A stretch of DNA of 64,000 nt from Neelides folsomi (taxonomy: Eukaryota > Arthropoda > Collembola > Neelipleona > Neelidae). The notes below the pieces were generated by a model. The model did no database searches. It was given only the letters and a program-made list of their open reading frames with translations, and was not told the origin of the DNA. Shown here piece by piece: positions 15,101-27,319 of the stretch. Made by a program: the position numbers and the translations under genes. The DNA lies in contig JAQGBZ010000089.1 in assembly GCA_034687125.1 (NCBI GenBank), forward strand, positions 62,001 through 126,000, given 5' to 3'. The stretch's first letter is position 1, and each line of letters starts with the position of its first letter.

Positions 15101-16236
15101 TGAGACCCAATACGATTGTCTTGGGATTTTTGGACGACTCAAAACCTGTGGATTTCTTTGATGGCCCAAGCGTCCCTTACCATTTCAAAACGGATAAGTT
15201 TGGAGATTCCTTCGAACTTAGATCAAACAGCGACTCACGAATTCCAGTCGACGAATATGTGGAAATGATCAAAGATATTATCAAGATGAGCAAAAATACT
15301 TGTATTTGTCGAAATATGGCTCTTTTGGATAAACAAGCAATTTCAAGGTATTAAATTTCATTAGATTTGATTTTATTCCAAATCTAGAATTCAATTTCAT
15401 CTGTGTTATATTATACTCATTTTTTCTTATTTTACAGAAATAGAAATCTTCATATCGATGTTTGGCCAATGAATTTCTTTTCTGGGGATCCCAATAGTTT
15501 GATGGACCCAACAAGTCTTTTCCAACTCCAACTTGCATGCATTTTGAACATGGTAAATTGAACATTCTTAATTGATTTCTTAATACTAGTATTACTAACA
15601 TTAGTTCTTACACTAGTAATACTTATATATTTCATTTAATATTTATGGATTTCATTTTAATTGCTTATCAAAGGTATCAGCATGGAAGAATCTAACTTTG
15701 AGAGTTTTCCTCTGTTCGACGATCAATTCAACTGAATCGGCAAATCGCGAGGCTCAGCTGAAAGAAATGTTGCATGTTATGAGAATCAAAGCGAGGATCG
15801 TCGTTGTTCCTTGGGATAATGTTTTGAGCATTCAATTACCACAAGGATTCCCTGAAGATAAACCCAACGTCACGGAATCAGAACCCCAATGGCCGCTTTC
15901 CACCATTTCTCCAAATTACATTCAAAGGTGAGATTTTAATTTACTTTTATGGAATTTATTGAATGATATCAGTTAATGATTTTACCAAAAATAGTTTGAA
16001 CATTGTTTTTTGAACATGAATAATATTTGTATGCTATTGTTAATCATTTCAGTGTTAACGCATTGATTCGGGAACATTCGGTGTGCACTGCTGTGACTTT
16101 CTTAACATTGCCAGAACCGCCAATTTCTTCTTCAGATTACGTGACATACTTCAAACACCTCACTCAATTGTCCGACAGCCTTGGCCCTATTGTTTTAACG
16201 CACGGAATTAGTCCAGTTACATCTACGACAATTTAA
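12101..16236 (+). CDS. SLC12A9: Solute carrier family 12 member 9 (cation-chloride cotransporter-like)
   Basis: Twelve exons join to about 967 residues (human about 914): 12101-12578, 12756-12800, 12881-13221, 13318-13549, 13651-13920, 14010-14220, 14350-14603, 14679-14785, 14935-15347, 15438-15552, 15674-15927 and 16053-16236. The start ATG is preceded by an in-frame TAA at 12077. An N-terminal cytosolic tail of about 100 residues contains the [10 protein letters not shown] string. The membrane domain begins with [20 protein letters not shown], and ATNGAV-type, [15 protein letters not shown] and [13 protein letters not shown] motifs follow. The long C-terminal soluble domain carries [29 protein letters not shown] and a terminal HGISPVTST-type end, all typical of this orphan SLC12 branch. 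The family belongs to the electroneutral cation-chloride cotransporters. SLC12A9 itself has been tied to lysosomal ion handling and to modulation of NKCC1, but its substrate is uncertain. Confidence 0.95.
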
Positions 16237-17402
16237 AAAGAAGAAATTAAAATGTTAACGAATTCCATTCAGGGTCATTCCGTCATTTTGATAAAATAGC
16301 AAACTTACATTCACTATGTAAAATATTAACCTACTATACATAGGTAAATAACTATTATTATAAAAGGTTAAAATCAAATATTAATTTTTGTTCAGTAGGA
16401 ATTTAGCAAGAATTGTTTCTTATATTTATTGAATGAAACTTATTTGGAGGATTTATGGTTTGATTAATATGAGAGATATTGTCAAAAGAAATCTCAATTT
16501 CAATGTAAACTCTTGGATGAATTGAACAGGGTTTTAATTGAATTCGAATACCAAACGTTATAAATATTTATTAATACTCGATTAATTATTAATTATTATG
16601 GTATATAACCGGTATAAACATTTCATAATTAGTAACTTTGATATTGTACATTGTCGAATATATCTTTGTAAATAGACAAAAAATGTATTTCTATGTTACA
16701 TCTACTTAAAGGTAATATCATTAAAATCATTAATATTAATAATATCGTCGCAATTCGAAATATCAATAATGTTGAACACAAAATATAATACAAAGATATC
16801 AACTATTGAACTTCTAATATTCACAATAACAAACTTACATTTTTTGTAAATGTTTACAAATATTGCAAGGAGTAAAACTATTCAAACCATGTTAATAGAG
16901 TAGATATTTATAACATATTACTTTAAGTTAGCAGCACCAATAAATAAAAACTAATAACAATAACATAAAGCTAGGGATAATTTGAAAAAGATTTTCTTTT
17001 CTTTACTGTGATACTTCTGAGGAATTTGTAAATGGGTGTAATTACAAATCTAATTATCGATTAATAGATTGACCACGCAATTAGATCATCAAAGGTACTA
17101 AAATAAATGAACTTTGCTTTAACAATCTAGTAATTTTGTTCTTTTTTATCATACACACTAAACACAATAAACTAAACGTAAAATTCGTTAACATTTAATA
17201 TTATTATATTATATTGAACAATTTAAGGGGCATAATTGTTACTAATTACGATAATAACAACCATTAGCATTATATGAAAAGAGATCAAGAAATTAAAGAA
17301 TAAACTCTAAAAGACACATGAATTGTTTTTAAAGTTTACAAAGATAAGTTTTTTTTGAATCAATTAGTTAATAGTTGTAATTTCAATTTCAGATATAAAT
17401 TC
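16237..17402. other. Convergent spacer between SLC12A9 and the zinc-finger gene
   Basis: This is about 1.2 kb of very AT-rich sequence holding the 3' ends of two genes that run toward each other. No additional gene, RNA or repeat is recognised. Confidence 0.6.
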
Positions 17403-19446
17403 TCATATTAAATGAATTTTCGTCAAATGAACTTTTAAATCGTGATTCGAAGAATAAGCTTTGGTACATCCTTCTATTGTACATGTATATTTCTTTTCTC
17501 CCTTATGTCTGCGATGATGATCTTCCAATTTTATTTTTCTTGAAAAGCTTTTCCCACAAATCTCGCAAATCTAAAATGAACAAAAACAAGTGAATAAAAA
17601 TTTTGGTTCTATTCTACAATAAAAATATGGGATCTATTATAAATAAGATGAACGATTTTCATTAAAAAGTAATTTGTAAAAAATAATATGTGGCTAATTT
17701 AGTTTTCCTAAATTAGTCTCATTGTTGTTCAAATGATCTTCATTTAAAATAAAACTTACAAATGATTTTTCTCCTGTATGAACAACTTGATGAAATTTCA
17801 ATTTGTCTTTCCGTGTGAAAATCTTAGGGCAAAACTGGCAAGGAAATTTTTTTTCGCCTGAGTGCGAATGTTCAATGTGAAATGAGAGAGACGCTTGAGT
17901 GGAAAATCTGTGACCGCAAAACTGGCAGAGGAAATTCCTTTCTAATTCGTGGTCCTTTATCCTGAAATGTCAATTTCAAAAGTTTATTTATTGTTAATTA
18001 TTGAGATAATGAATTCAGATGATCTAAAAAAATTACCAGATAAATTGATATAATAAATAGTTAATTGTAAAACTAAAACAGATTTTAACGAACCTATGAT
18101 TTGTCAAATGAATTTGTTTTTGGAAAGTTTTCTCACACAAGTCACATTGGTGAATAACTTTCTTTGATTCTCCATGTTTCATTTTGTGCTTTTGAAGTGA
18201 ACACTTGTGTTTAAAGGAGTGCCCACATTCGTTGCAAATGAAACTTGCTACTGCGGCATGTTCCTCCTTTTTATGTCGATTGAGAGTTCTGAGCGAGTTG
18301 AAGACCGTTTGAGAAATCTCAGTCCCAGTCGTACAAAGTTCACAATAGTAAGGCCCTGAGTCTGAGCATTTAGGAAAATGAACGGAGATTCTGCTGAAGA
18401 CACGAAATTCTTCCATACAAATGCTGCAAATGAATTTCTTCTGTTCTCGTAAAATTGAAATATCTTTAATGATAAACGGATGAAGATCTTCGTCCTATAA
18501 CAAATTGTTTAATTTTTATATTAAATAAATATTAAATTGTTTCATTATAGTTCTAAAATAATTGATTAATTATTATACAGTTCTTTATAGGTAGATAACT
18601 CACCGTAGATTCTCCTTTAACGCACTGATGATTATCAAAATCGGCATTGGTTCTGAAAACATAATTACATTTATCGCAGAATAAAAATGGCAAAGATTCT
18701 GTCTCGGTTGATTCGCTATTCTCAATACTATCATTTTCTTTTTCGTTTCCCAATTCAAATGGAGATTCCATTGGAGGTAAATTGTTCAAATCCCCTTCAT
18801 TATTCGAGGAAGTCAAACCGGAAATTAAAGAGTTGAAAGGCGATTCAAGTTGCTGGATAGGGATGTTGAACAAATCTTCACAAGTTGCTCCATTGGTCGA
18901 AGAGGCAAATAAACTTTGAACAGATTCATCAGCCATGCCCGAACTTTGGCACAAGTCATTCGATGGTAAAATATTTTGGTAATCCATTTGAGTATTCTTG
19001 GTGAAAAAAGAATCTTGAACTTGAATGCATCTATTTAGGAAATCATTTTCTGATGAGTAGGAAGCTTGTACTGATTGACCAACCCCTTCAGCATTGAGGA
19101 CTTCTTCACAAAATTGAATCCCAGCATCTTCTAAATTAATCGTTTCGAAATCCTGGCCAAATGACTTATTATTAGAGAGGAAATTAAGAGAATCTCTGTC
19201 AGAGAAAGAGTCGATTTCGACTCCACCAGTCAACTTTGAATTAATCCGAGATTCGTAATTCCCATTCGTCCCAACATCATCGGTGAGGCTGAGCGACCAT
19301 TCTTGTCTGAGAACAACATTGAGGGTTGAGATATTGCTAATGAGTTGATTGAGGATGAAAGAGAATTCCTTGCGGAATGACGAGCTGGAATTGGGGAGAT
19401 ATTCCTTGAGCCGATAGTTGTAAACTAAATTGTCGAACACGTCCAT
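17403..19446 (-). CDS. C2H2 zinc-finger protein with long acidic N-terminus
   Basis: Four exons (19446-18604, 18494-18094, 17961-17760, 17570-17403) give about 537 residues. The first 230 residues are low in Cys and His and rich in Asn, Ser, Glu and Asp, with no domain I recognise. About nine C2H2-like units follow. The first (CDKCNYVFRTNADFDNHQC) and second are atypical. Later ones are regular, for example FICNECGHSFKHKCSLQKH, FPCQFCPKIFTRKDKLKFH and ICEICGKSFSRKIKLEDHH with TGEK/KGEK linkers. The last has the CX4C spacing of CTIEGC. This suggests a nuclear DNA-binding regulator, but no ortholog can be named. A spliced upstream leader seems likely because a good acceptor sits 10 bases before the ATG. 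The gene is divergent from Ral. Confidence 0.85.
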
Positions 19447-19708
19447 TTTACCAGCCTAGAAATAAAAAAAATCAATTAATCAACAATTCTTCACTATAAT
19501 AATTAAAATATTTATGGACAAGGAGATGTCTTAATCCTTTGATTATCTATTGTAGATAAGATAATTTCTTATTTATATAAAAAAATTAAAATGGTTTATT
19601 AGACCTTTCTCTAACCAGCTTTATCATTACTATTAAAATCAGCAATAAAATCCTATAATATTTGTATTTATAAACTTATTTACAGTATTTGGGTTAAAAA
19701 GTTTAGCA

Positions 19709-19754
19709 AAAATAGAATCCCTTCTTGGAAAGGTCCAAGAAGGGATTCTATTTT
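19709..19754. repeat. Perfect inverted repeat, 21-bp arms, 4-base spacer
   Basis: The left arm (19709-19729) is the exact reverse complement of the right arm (19734-19754), with AAGG between them. Each arm contains CCCTTCTTGG or its complement. It lies upstream of the zinc-finger gene, probably in its 5' intron. The stem is too short and tight-looped for a normal microRNA precursor. Confidence 0.9.
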
Positions 19755-20389
19755 AACTCCTCGTCATAAATAATTCAGAGAACAATAAACAATAGTTTTA
19801 TTGTCAGTTTTAAAATTCAATGAGAGTCAACCTATCCTCTAGTCAAAGACTATTTTTCCTTTTTTCCTACTCATTTCTTTTTATCAATTATTTAACGCTT
19901 GTTAAAGATAATCGCAATCACAATAAAATTAGATCATAGTGAATATTAGACCAAAATAAATAGAACGTGTACCTCTCTCAAGAAGTCTTCAAATTGTAGA
20001 AAAATAGAAGTCAACACAGATTCCTGAGGCATTTTGAAAGATCTTTAAAGTTTCCTAGTGTTTATTTTTTAAACTCCTCCATTGAAGCTCAGAGTTCTGT
20101 TTAAGTGATCCTTGACATTAACCTTGTCTTTCTCACCCCCACCCGGAGATGTTAATTGTTGAAAGGTTTAAGAGACTTTTAAATAACTCCAATTGACAGA
20201 GTGCAGATGAAAGGAAACAAGGGGGGAGTTGTGCAAAAGTATAGGAATTAAATATAAGGAAAGCCATCTGCAGCTTTCTATCCCCTAACATATGATTCAT
20301 ATTTAGGGGATTTATGTCCTATGGGCATATCTCCTCCCATTGGTCATACAGCTAATGTTTTATTTTAACATGGGGTTGTATGGGGAACG

Positions 20390-20543
20390 GAGATAGGGAA
20401 AGGGCCGTTGTCGCAGAAGCGGCCCAACTCACACATGATCCCAACTCCACTGCGCCCACATTTGAAGCCCCGACCTCTTACCTGCCCACCGTTCAAGCAC
20501 CGCCTGTCATTGTCATCACCTCATCAACAGAATCAACTCTGCC
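20390..20543 (+). other. Probable untranslated first exon of Ral
   Basis: This GC-richer segment ends in CTCTGCC followed by a consensus donor GTAAGT at 20544. The next good acceptor on this strand is TTTAG at 21297-21301, which opens the exon with the Ral start codon. The 5' limit is a guess. This is inferred from splice signals and base composition only. Confidence 0.4.
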
Positions 20544-21305
20544 GTAAGTCACTTCCTCATTTTATTCACCTGGGTCAGCCTAATTAAATAACCTACTAAT
20601 AGTAATTTACAAAGGCAGGCCCGGGTTGGTTTTGGGAAGAGTCTGTGATGAAGTTGGTAAAAGGTCTGAAGGGAACCACCGGAGAAGATTTTTAGCCCCT
20701 GTTTACATCCAATCCCCGCCCTCGCCCGGATCGAATTAACCATTTTAACCGCTTTCAAAATGTCCCTTCTTAGCCACTGGTTCACCATTTTACCATATGG
20801 GAATTGGACAGAGAAGGGGAAATTAAGGAATTAATTAAGATTCATCTTGCTACTTATCCTCCTTTCGATACGCTCCTCTGAGTGAGATCATTTCGAGGAG
20901 TCATATAAAGGAGGAAAATTAAAGGAAAATTATGGGAGATTGGCTATCTCTTGTTTGAGCTTTAATTCATCTGCATCGTCATTTGTGACTATGATGCGAT
21001 GAGGGACTCAATTTTCATATAGAGAGTGAGAAGGGAGTGGTTGTTTCAGACCGGGCTGAATCGGGGTTTCGGTGGAGCAGCGAGGCTGAGTCGACTACGG
21101 CTTCCTTGCGTGATCAAAACAAATTACCTGAGACTCGTTAGAAATTTACAACTCTCCGCTACACCAACCTTATCTTATTTATTTTTTATCTGGGGATGTA
21201 GAAACCATTTACGAGAGGAATGAAATATTTAAGATTGATTCTAACTTTATTGTAAATAAGCGTTTAATTGAAACTAATGACCCCTTTGGACTCTGGTTTA
21301 GATAA

Positions 21306-23234
<1,929 letters not shown>

Positions 23235-23699
23235 ATTCCACCAGTCTTCATTCGAATTTAAGGGGTCCGTCTACTTTTTCATCTCAATTTCTATTTATTC
23301 ATAAAAAGGAGATGCCTCAAGGAGGGAAATTATATTTTTGTTTACAACCGATTTTATTTATTTGTTAGCCAACCCGCTTGTTTAGTTTAAACTTTTAGAG
23401 TTTTCCCACATGTATACATCCTACATTAGATTTAACATCCGCTATTAATTATGAATATGAGAATTATAGTAATATATGTAGCTTTACAAGTATAAATAGT
23501 TAAATAGTATTTATTGGATGAGTAGGAAATGTTTCGGTACATTTTAAGGTTTATTTTGATGCATAATTGTTTATAACCTTAATTTTATTATAATAGGTCT
23601 GTAAATAATAAACATATAGGAAGGATCAATTGCATTCGTACGCGTGCAAATTGTAGGTCTTAATCTCTTTAAGCTCATGGTGAAGATAAGTTTTCGTAC

Positions 23700-23805
23700 T
23701 TTGGTACACACGAGGGTGCATTCGTGCACTCGATAAAAATGTCAAAAGTGGATTCGAGCTCCTCGTATTCAAAGTCTTGTCAATTGAAGACTTTTTACAA
23801 AGATT
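23700..23805 (-). repeat. Probable decayed tRNA-derived SINE fragment
   Basis: On the minus strand a B-box-like GCTCGAATCC (about 23751-23760) is preceded by a tRNA-like anticodon and variable region (GACTTTGAATACGAGG). A degenerate A-box region sits about 40 bases upstream. The sequence after the B-box (GAGTGCACGAATGCACCCTC) is of higher complexity than its surroundings, as a SINE body would be. Family and ends cannot be fixed without genome-wide copies. Confidence 0.4.
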
Positions 23806-25989
23806 CCTTCCCCGTTGATACTCATTTTCTACCACCGCATTTAGTCTGTTTAAATTTAACTAATTTCAATTAGCTAATTTACTTTAAACATTGGTTGGAA
23901 ATGTGAAAAAACTGTAGGCTATGTAATTTAGCAATTTTATGTTAAAATGGTTAATTATTTTTTTGCAATATTTGGAACTTGAAATATAATAGTTTCAAAT
24001 CTTATCGATCATTTGATAAAATTGGAGTAAAAGTCATTTTTGTAATGATACAAATATCATTTGGGTTTTATTACGTATTACGTAATTATCAATTTGTTTT
24101 TAATTATTTTAAGCCTTTATTTTGTCTAATAATTTTAAAATTCATGTGCGTGTTAGATTGATCGATCTTTTTCTTCTAATTATATACTTTCTAGTCATTC
24201 AGTAAAGCAAGGAAGAGTTTAACTCTTAACGGAATAAACAACTTGTTAAAGAAGCTCCTTCAGAATGTTTATTATCTCATTTTCCCTTCAATATTATATA
24301 ATAGGAAATCAATAATGAATTTAAGGTTGTGAGTTTGCCCAACAAATTCTACTAAATCCCATACTTCCGAATACAATAAAAGTATGAAAATATATTTAAA
24401 AAATTCTAAAACAATTTACACACACGTTGATTATGAATGAAGAATGAGACGAGGGATTATTGAGAATTGTCTATTGTATAATACATTTTAATTTAAATCA
24501 TTGAATTATGTTAAAACTTTCAACTAAAAACAGATAAACTAAATAAACCATAAAATGTTTATTCAAAGTAGCTTCTTAAAAATGAGTAATAAATCGTGCA
24601 ATTTGTGCAAGATAATTTTTATGAGTCATCCTCATGAATCACTAATGAAATCCTTATCATGATTCACTTCATGATTCTTTGAATTTTAATGCTGCTAATT
24701 TTGTGGAGGATGACAATTTCAATATACCCAAATTGGTTACATTGAAGTTCGTTACTATCTTTTGTTATTTCAATAAATGAAGGGTATAATAAGAGTAAAA
24801 TATGTGTGGTTGTAAACATCAATTATCATTATATTATGTTATGTAATATTTAGCCTTTGAATACAATTGAACGAGATGTATGATACACTCATGTTTAACT
24901 TATAAAATGTATATGATAATTAGAAAACAAATAGCTGACGTGTCTAATTACTGAATGAATAATGTTCGCTATGAATGTATATGAACAAAATGTTTTAATT
25001 GAGTAATCTCCGTTCCTTAAATTGTTATCTAGTTTATAAGTTCAAACAGATGTGTAATACGATTGGGTAATTATATTCATATACAGGATATAACATAAAC
25101 ACACATTTCAATGAAGATTAAAAAGTTTTGTCTAACTTTTACGTTAATTATTTATTTAAAGTTAATTTAACTGATATTTACAAACAAGTAAGGATAATTG
25201 AACATTAATAGGGTATGATGATCATAATCAGTAAAATTATATCAACTCACAAAATTGTCACAAGAGAGGTTCCAATGTTATTTGATAAGTTAGCTAATGA
25301 ATAAACTGATCGTGAATAATGAAATTCTCTTTGTTTTAAATAAATAAAATAAAAATGAGTCTTTAATAATTTATTCCATTTATAACTCGTTAATGTCATT
25401 AATTGCATCATACAGTCTACACCTTTGATCATCGTTTTTGCATAAATATTTTAGCATTGGCCAATTTATATCATTAACCCAATCATCGATTTTTCTAGTT
25501 AGTTTTTTTGCACACTTTCATGGAATTCTTTCTATAATGGCGCTGTACATTATACATGATGCTCATTGCTCAGAATATCCGCGCTTAAGTAAGAACATAA
25601 TAAATCTAAGATTTTCTGTTATTGGTAATATGATTAAAATATGTATTTGTATAATATGAATCGTTCATTGGCATCTTACTTAAGTTAGTACTTGTACTTA
25701 CAATATAAAATCATCAACCTATTCAAGTTTCTTTAAATTCTGCTCAAAATCTTTTTAAATTCAAAGGACCTACAAATGAAATGATAAGAATCCTTTTGAC
25801 GAAGAATGAAAGAAATTGAGCATATAAATATGATACTTATGAAACTTATGATGAACTTGGTAAAATTCCAAGTTATTTTAATACAAAGCATATGGTAGTG
25901 TGAACAAATCAATGTAAATTAGGAATATCTGGCGAATAAGTAAAGTTGACATTTGAGTTTTACATAAATGCATGGAAGGTTGTAAGATT

Positions 25990-26578
25990 TAATCACTTCG
26001 CCATATTTATGGGACCACTATTCTCGTGTAAATACTTTTTTATTAATCAACCAATTTTCATGAAATTTGAACCCAATATGTAGAATATCATGTAGTTTAA
26101 GGGAAAAAAGATTAGGTGTCAAAGGTTAGCTTAAATGCACTTCTTGAGTCGATATCACCAAGCGTCAATCGCAGCCCTTTTCACAATATGAATCATTTTA
26201 GAGTTTGGTTATGATGTTATATCGAATGACCAACATCCAAGTCGGACCTAAATCCATTAGACAACTAAAAATATGGTACCAAATAGAAGCAAAAGTCAAT
26301 GTGAAACCAAAACAAACAATCGAATCATTAAAAAAGTTTCAAATAGAGAATGGAAAAAATTTCAAATGTAGATAATCCACTCGCGATTGACGATTCGCGA
26401 CCGCGACTCAAGAAGTGCATCGAAGCTGATGGGTCGACTTTTCACACCCAACCTTTTTTTTGTCTTAAACTACATAAGATTATACATATTAGGTTCAAAT
26501 TTCATGACAATTTGTTGATTAATAAAAAAGTTATTTATATGAGAAAATAGCGGTCCCGTAAATATGGTGAAGGTATTA
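25990..26578 (-). mobile_element. Internally deleted Tc1/mariner-type DNA transposon
   Basis: The arms at 25992-26172 and 26383-26576 are reverse complements over about 180-195 bases with scattered differences. They share strings such as ATGCACTTCTTGAGTCG and TTTTTTATTAATCAAC. Both ends abut TA (25990-25991, 26577-26578), the target duplication expected of Tc1/mariner. The middle 210 bases carry a transposase remnant read on the plus strand. 26230-26265 encodes PTSKSDLNPLDN, matching the Tc1 catalytic motif SPDLNPIEN. After a frameshift, 26268-26353 encodes KVNVKPKQTIESLKK, as in the family's C-terminus. The rest of the transposase is missing, so the copy is non-autonomous. It could be one member of a MITE family. 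The strand assigned is arbitrary. Confidence 0.85.
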
Positions 26579-27319
26579 TACTCTATAGTATATGTGTAGG
26601 TATATACAATCTCTTAATAATCTAATTTACACACTAAAGCTTTGTACTAAAAAGTACTCTAAAGTAGATATTGGTTAATTTAAGAAAAATTTGAAGGAAT
26701 GTATTGAATACTTCATTTTGAACCGGCTATATCTTTGAAAGTAAATTGCGATGTCAGTTCAAGACGCATTCAAAAGACTCTTGAGGTTTGCAAAATTAAT
26801 CAACGAATCCTTTTGGAATGCCATATTTCTGACATTGAAGTTCGTGGTAAGTCATTTTGTTTCCTTTCGCATTGTAGTTTAAATTTTACTATATGGGTCC
26901 AAAAGCTAGATTTGTTTGACTGTCTTTGGGAATATGAATACCTAAATATTTTAACCATGCATGTTGTTAATTTAATGCAATTGAATACTGGTGTTATAAA
27001 CTTGATATGAAATAAACGGTGCATTAACGAGAATGGCAAATGCAAGGCTCGGTGTGATATAAGAATTAAACTTCCAACCCTCATCTAGAAAATGAGCACA
27101 GACGATCTTGAGTTTAACTTTTGCACGAGAGTGTTTGGAAAATCTAAAATATTTAACTTTTCGTTCAATTAAATTACAGACATTTCAATTATATTCTAAT
27201 CCTTCTATTGATAAGAAAGTTGGACATCTATGTCAATTTATTAATTGCTCTCAAGTTGATCTTGTCTTTAGTTTTCTGTCTTAAAACAAGTAGTTAGTAC
27301 AAGTTATATAAGCCTAATA

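Larger units (their letters stand above)
19447..21301. other. Divergent spacer between the zinc-finger gene and Ral
   Basis: The AT-rich left part contains a perfect hairpin (19709-19754). An ATG at 20033 on the minus strand starts a 20-codon frame that ends in a GT donor at 19972-19971. If this is spliced to the acceptor before the zinc-finger ATG, the frame would terminate at a TAA one base before that ATG, giving a candidate upstream ORF. From about 20330 the sequence is GC-richer. It has an inverted CCAAT box (ATTGG at 20339-20343) and a likely untranslated first exon of Ral. No other gene is seen. Confidence 0.5.
23235..27319. other. Ral 3' region and spacer before MCCC2
   Basis: A candidate polyadenylation signal AATAAA for Ral lies at 23607-23612. 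Beyond it are about 3.7 kb of AT-rich sequence with no recognised gene. It contains a tRNA-like remnant (about 23700-23805) and the Tc1-like element at 25990-26578, both listed separately. Short open frames at 23979-24161 and 26735-27010 show nothing recognisable. Confidence 0.55.

Noticed and set aside
20549-20788. 79-codon minus-strand frame in GC-rich sequence
   Set aside because: It lies in the presumed Ral first intron region, has no recognised domain, and is long mainly because of local GC content.
26735-27010. 91-codon open frame before MCCC2 as its first exon
   Set aside because: No suitable donor in the right phase and no presequence character. The ten-codon exon at 27320 fits better.
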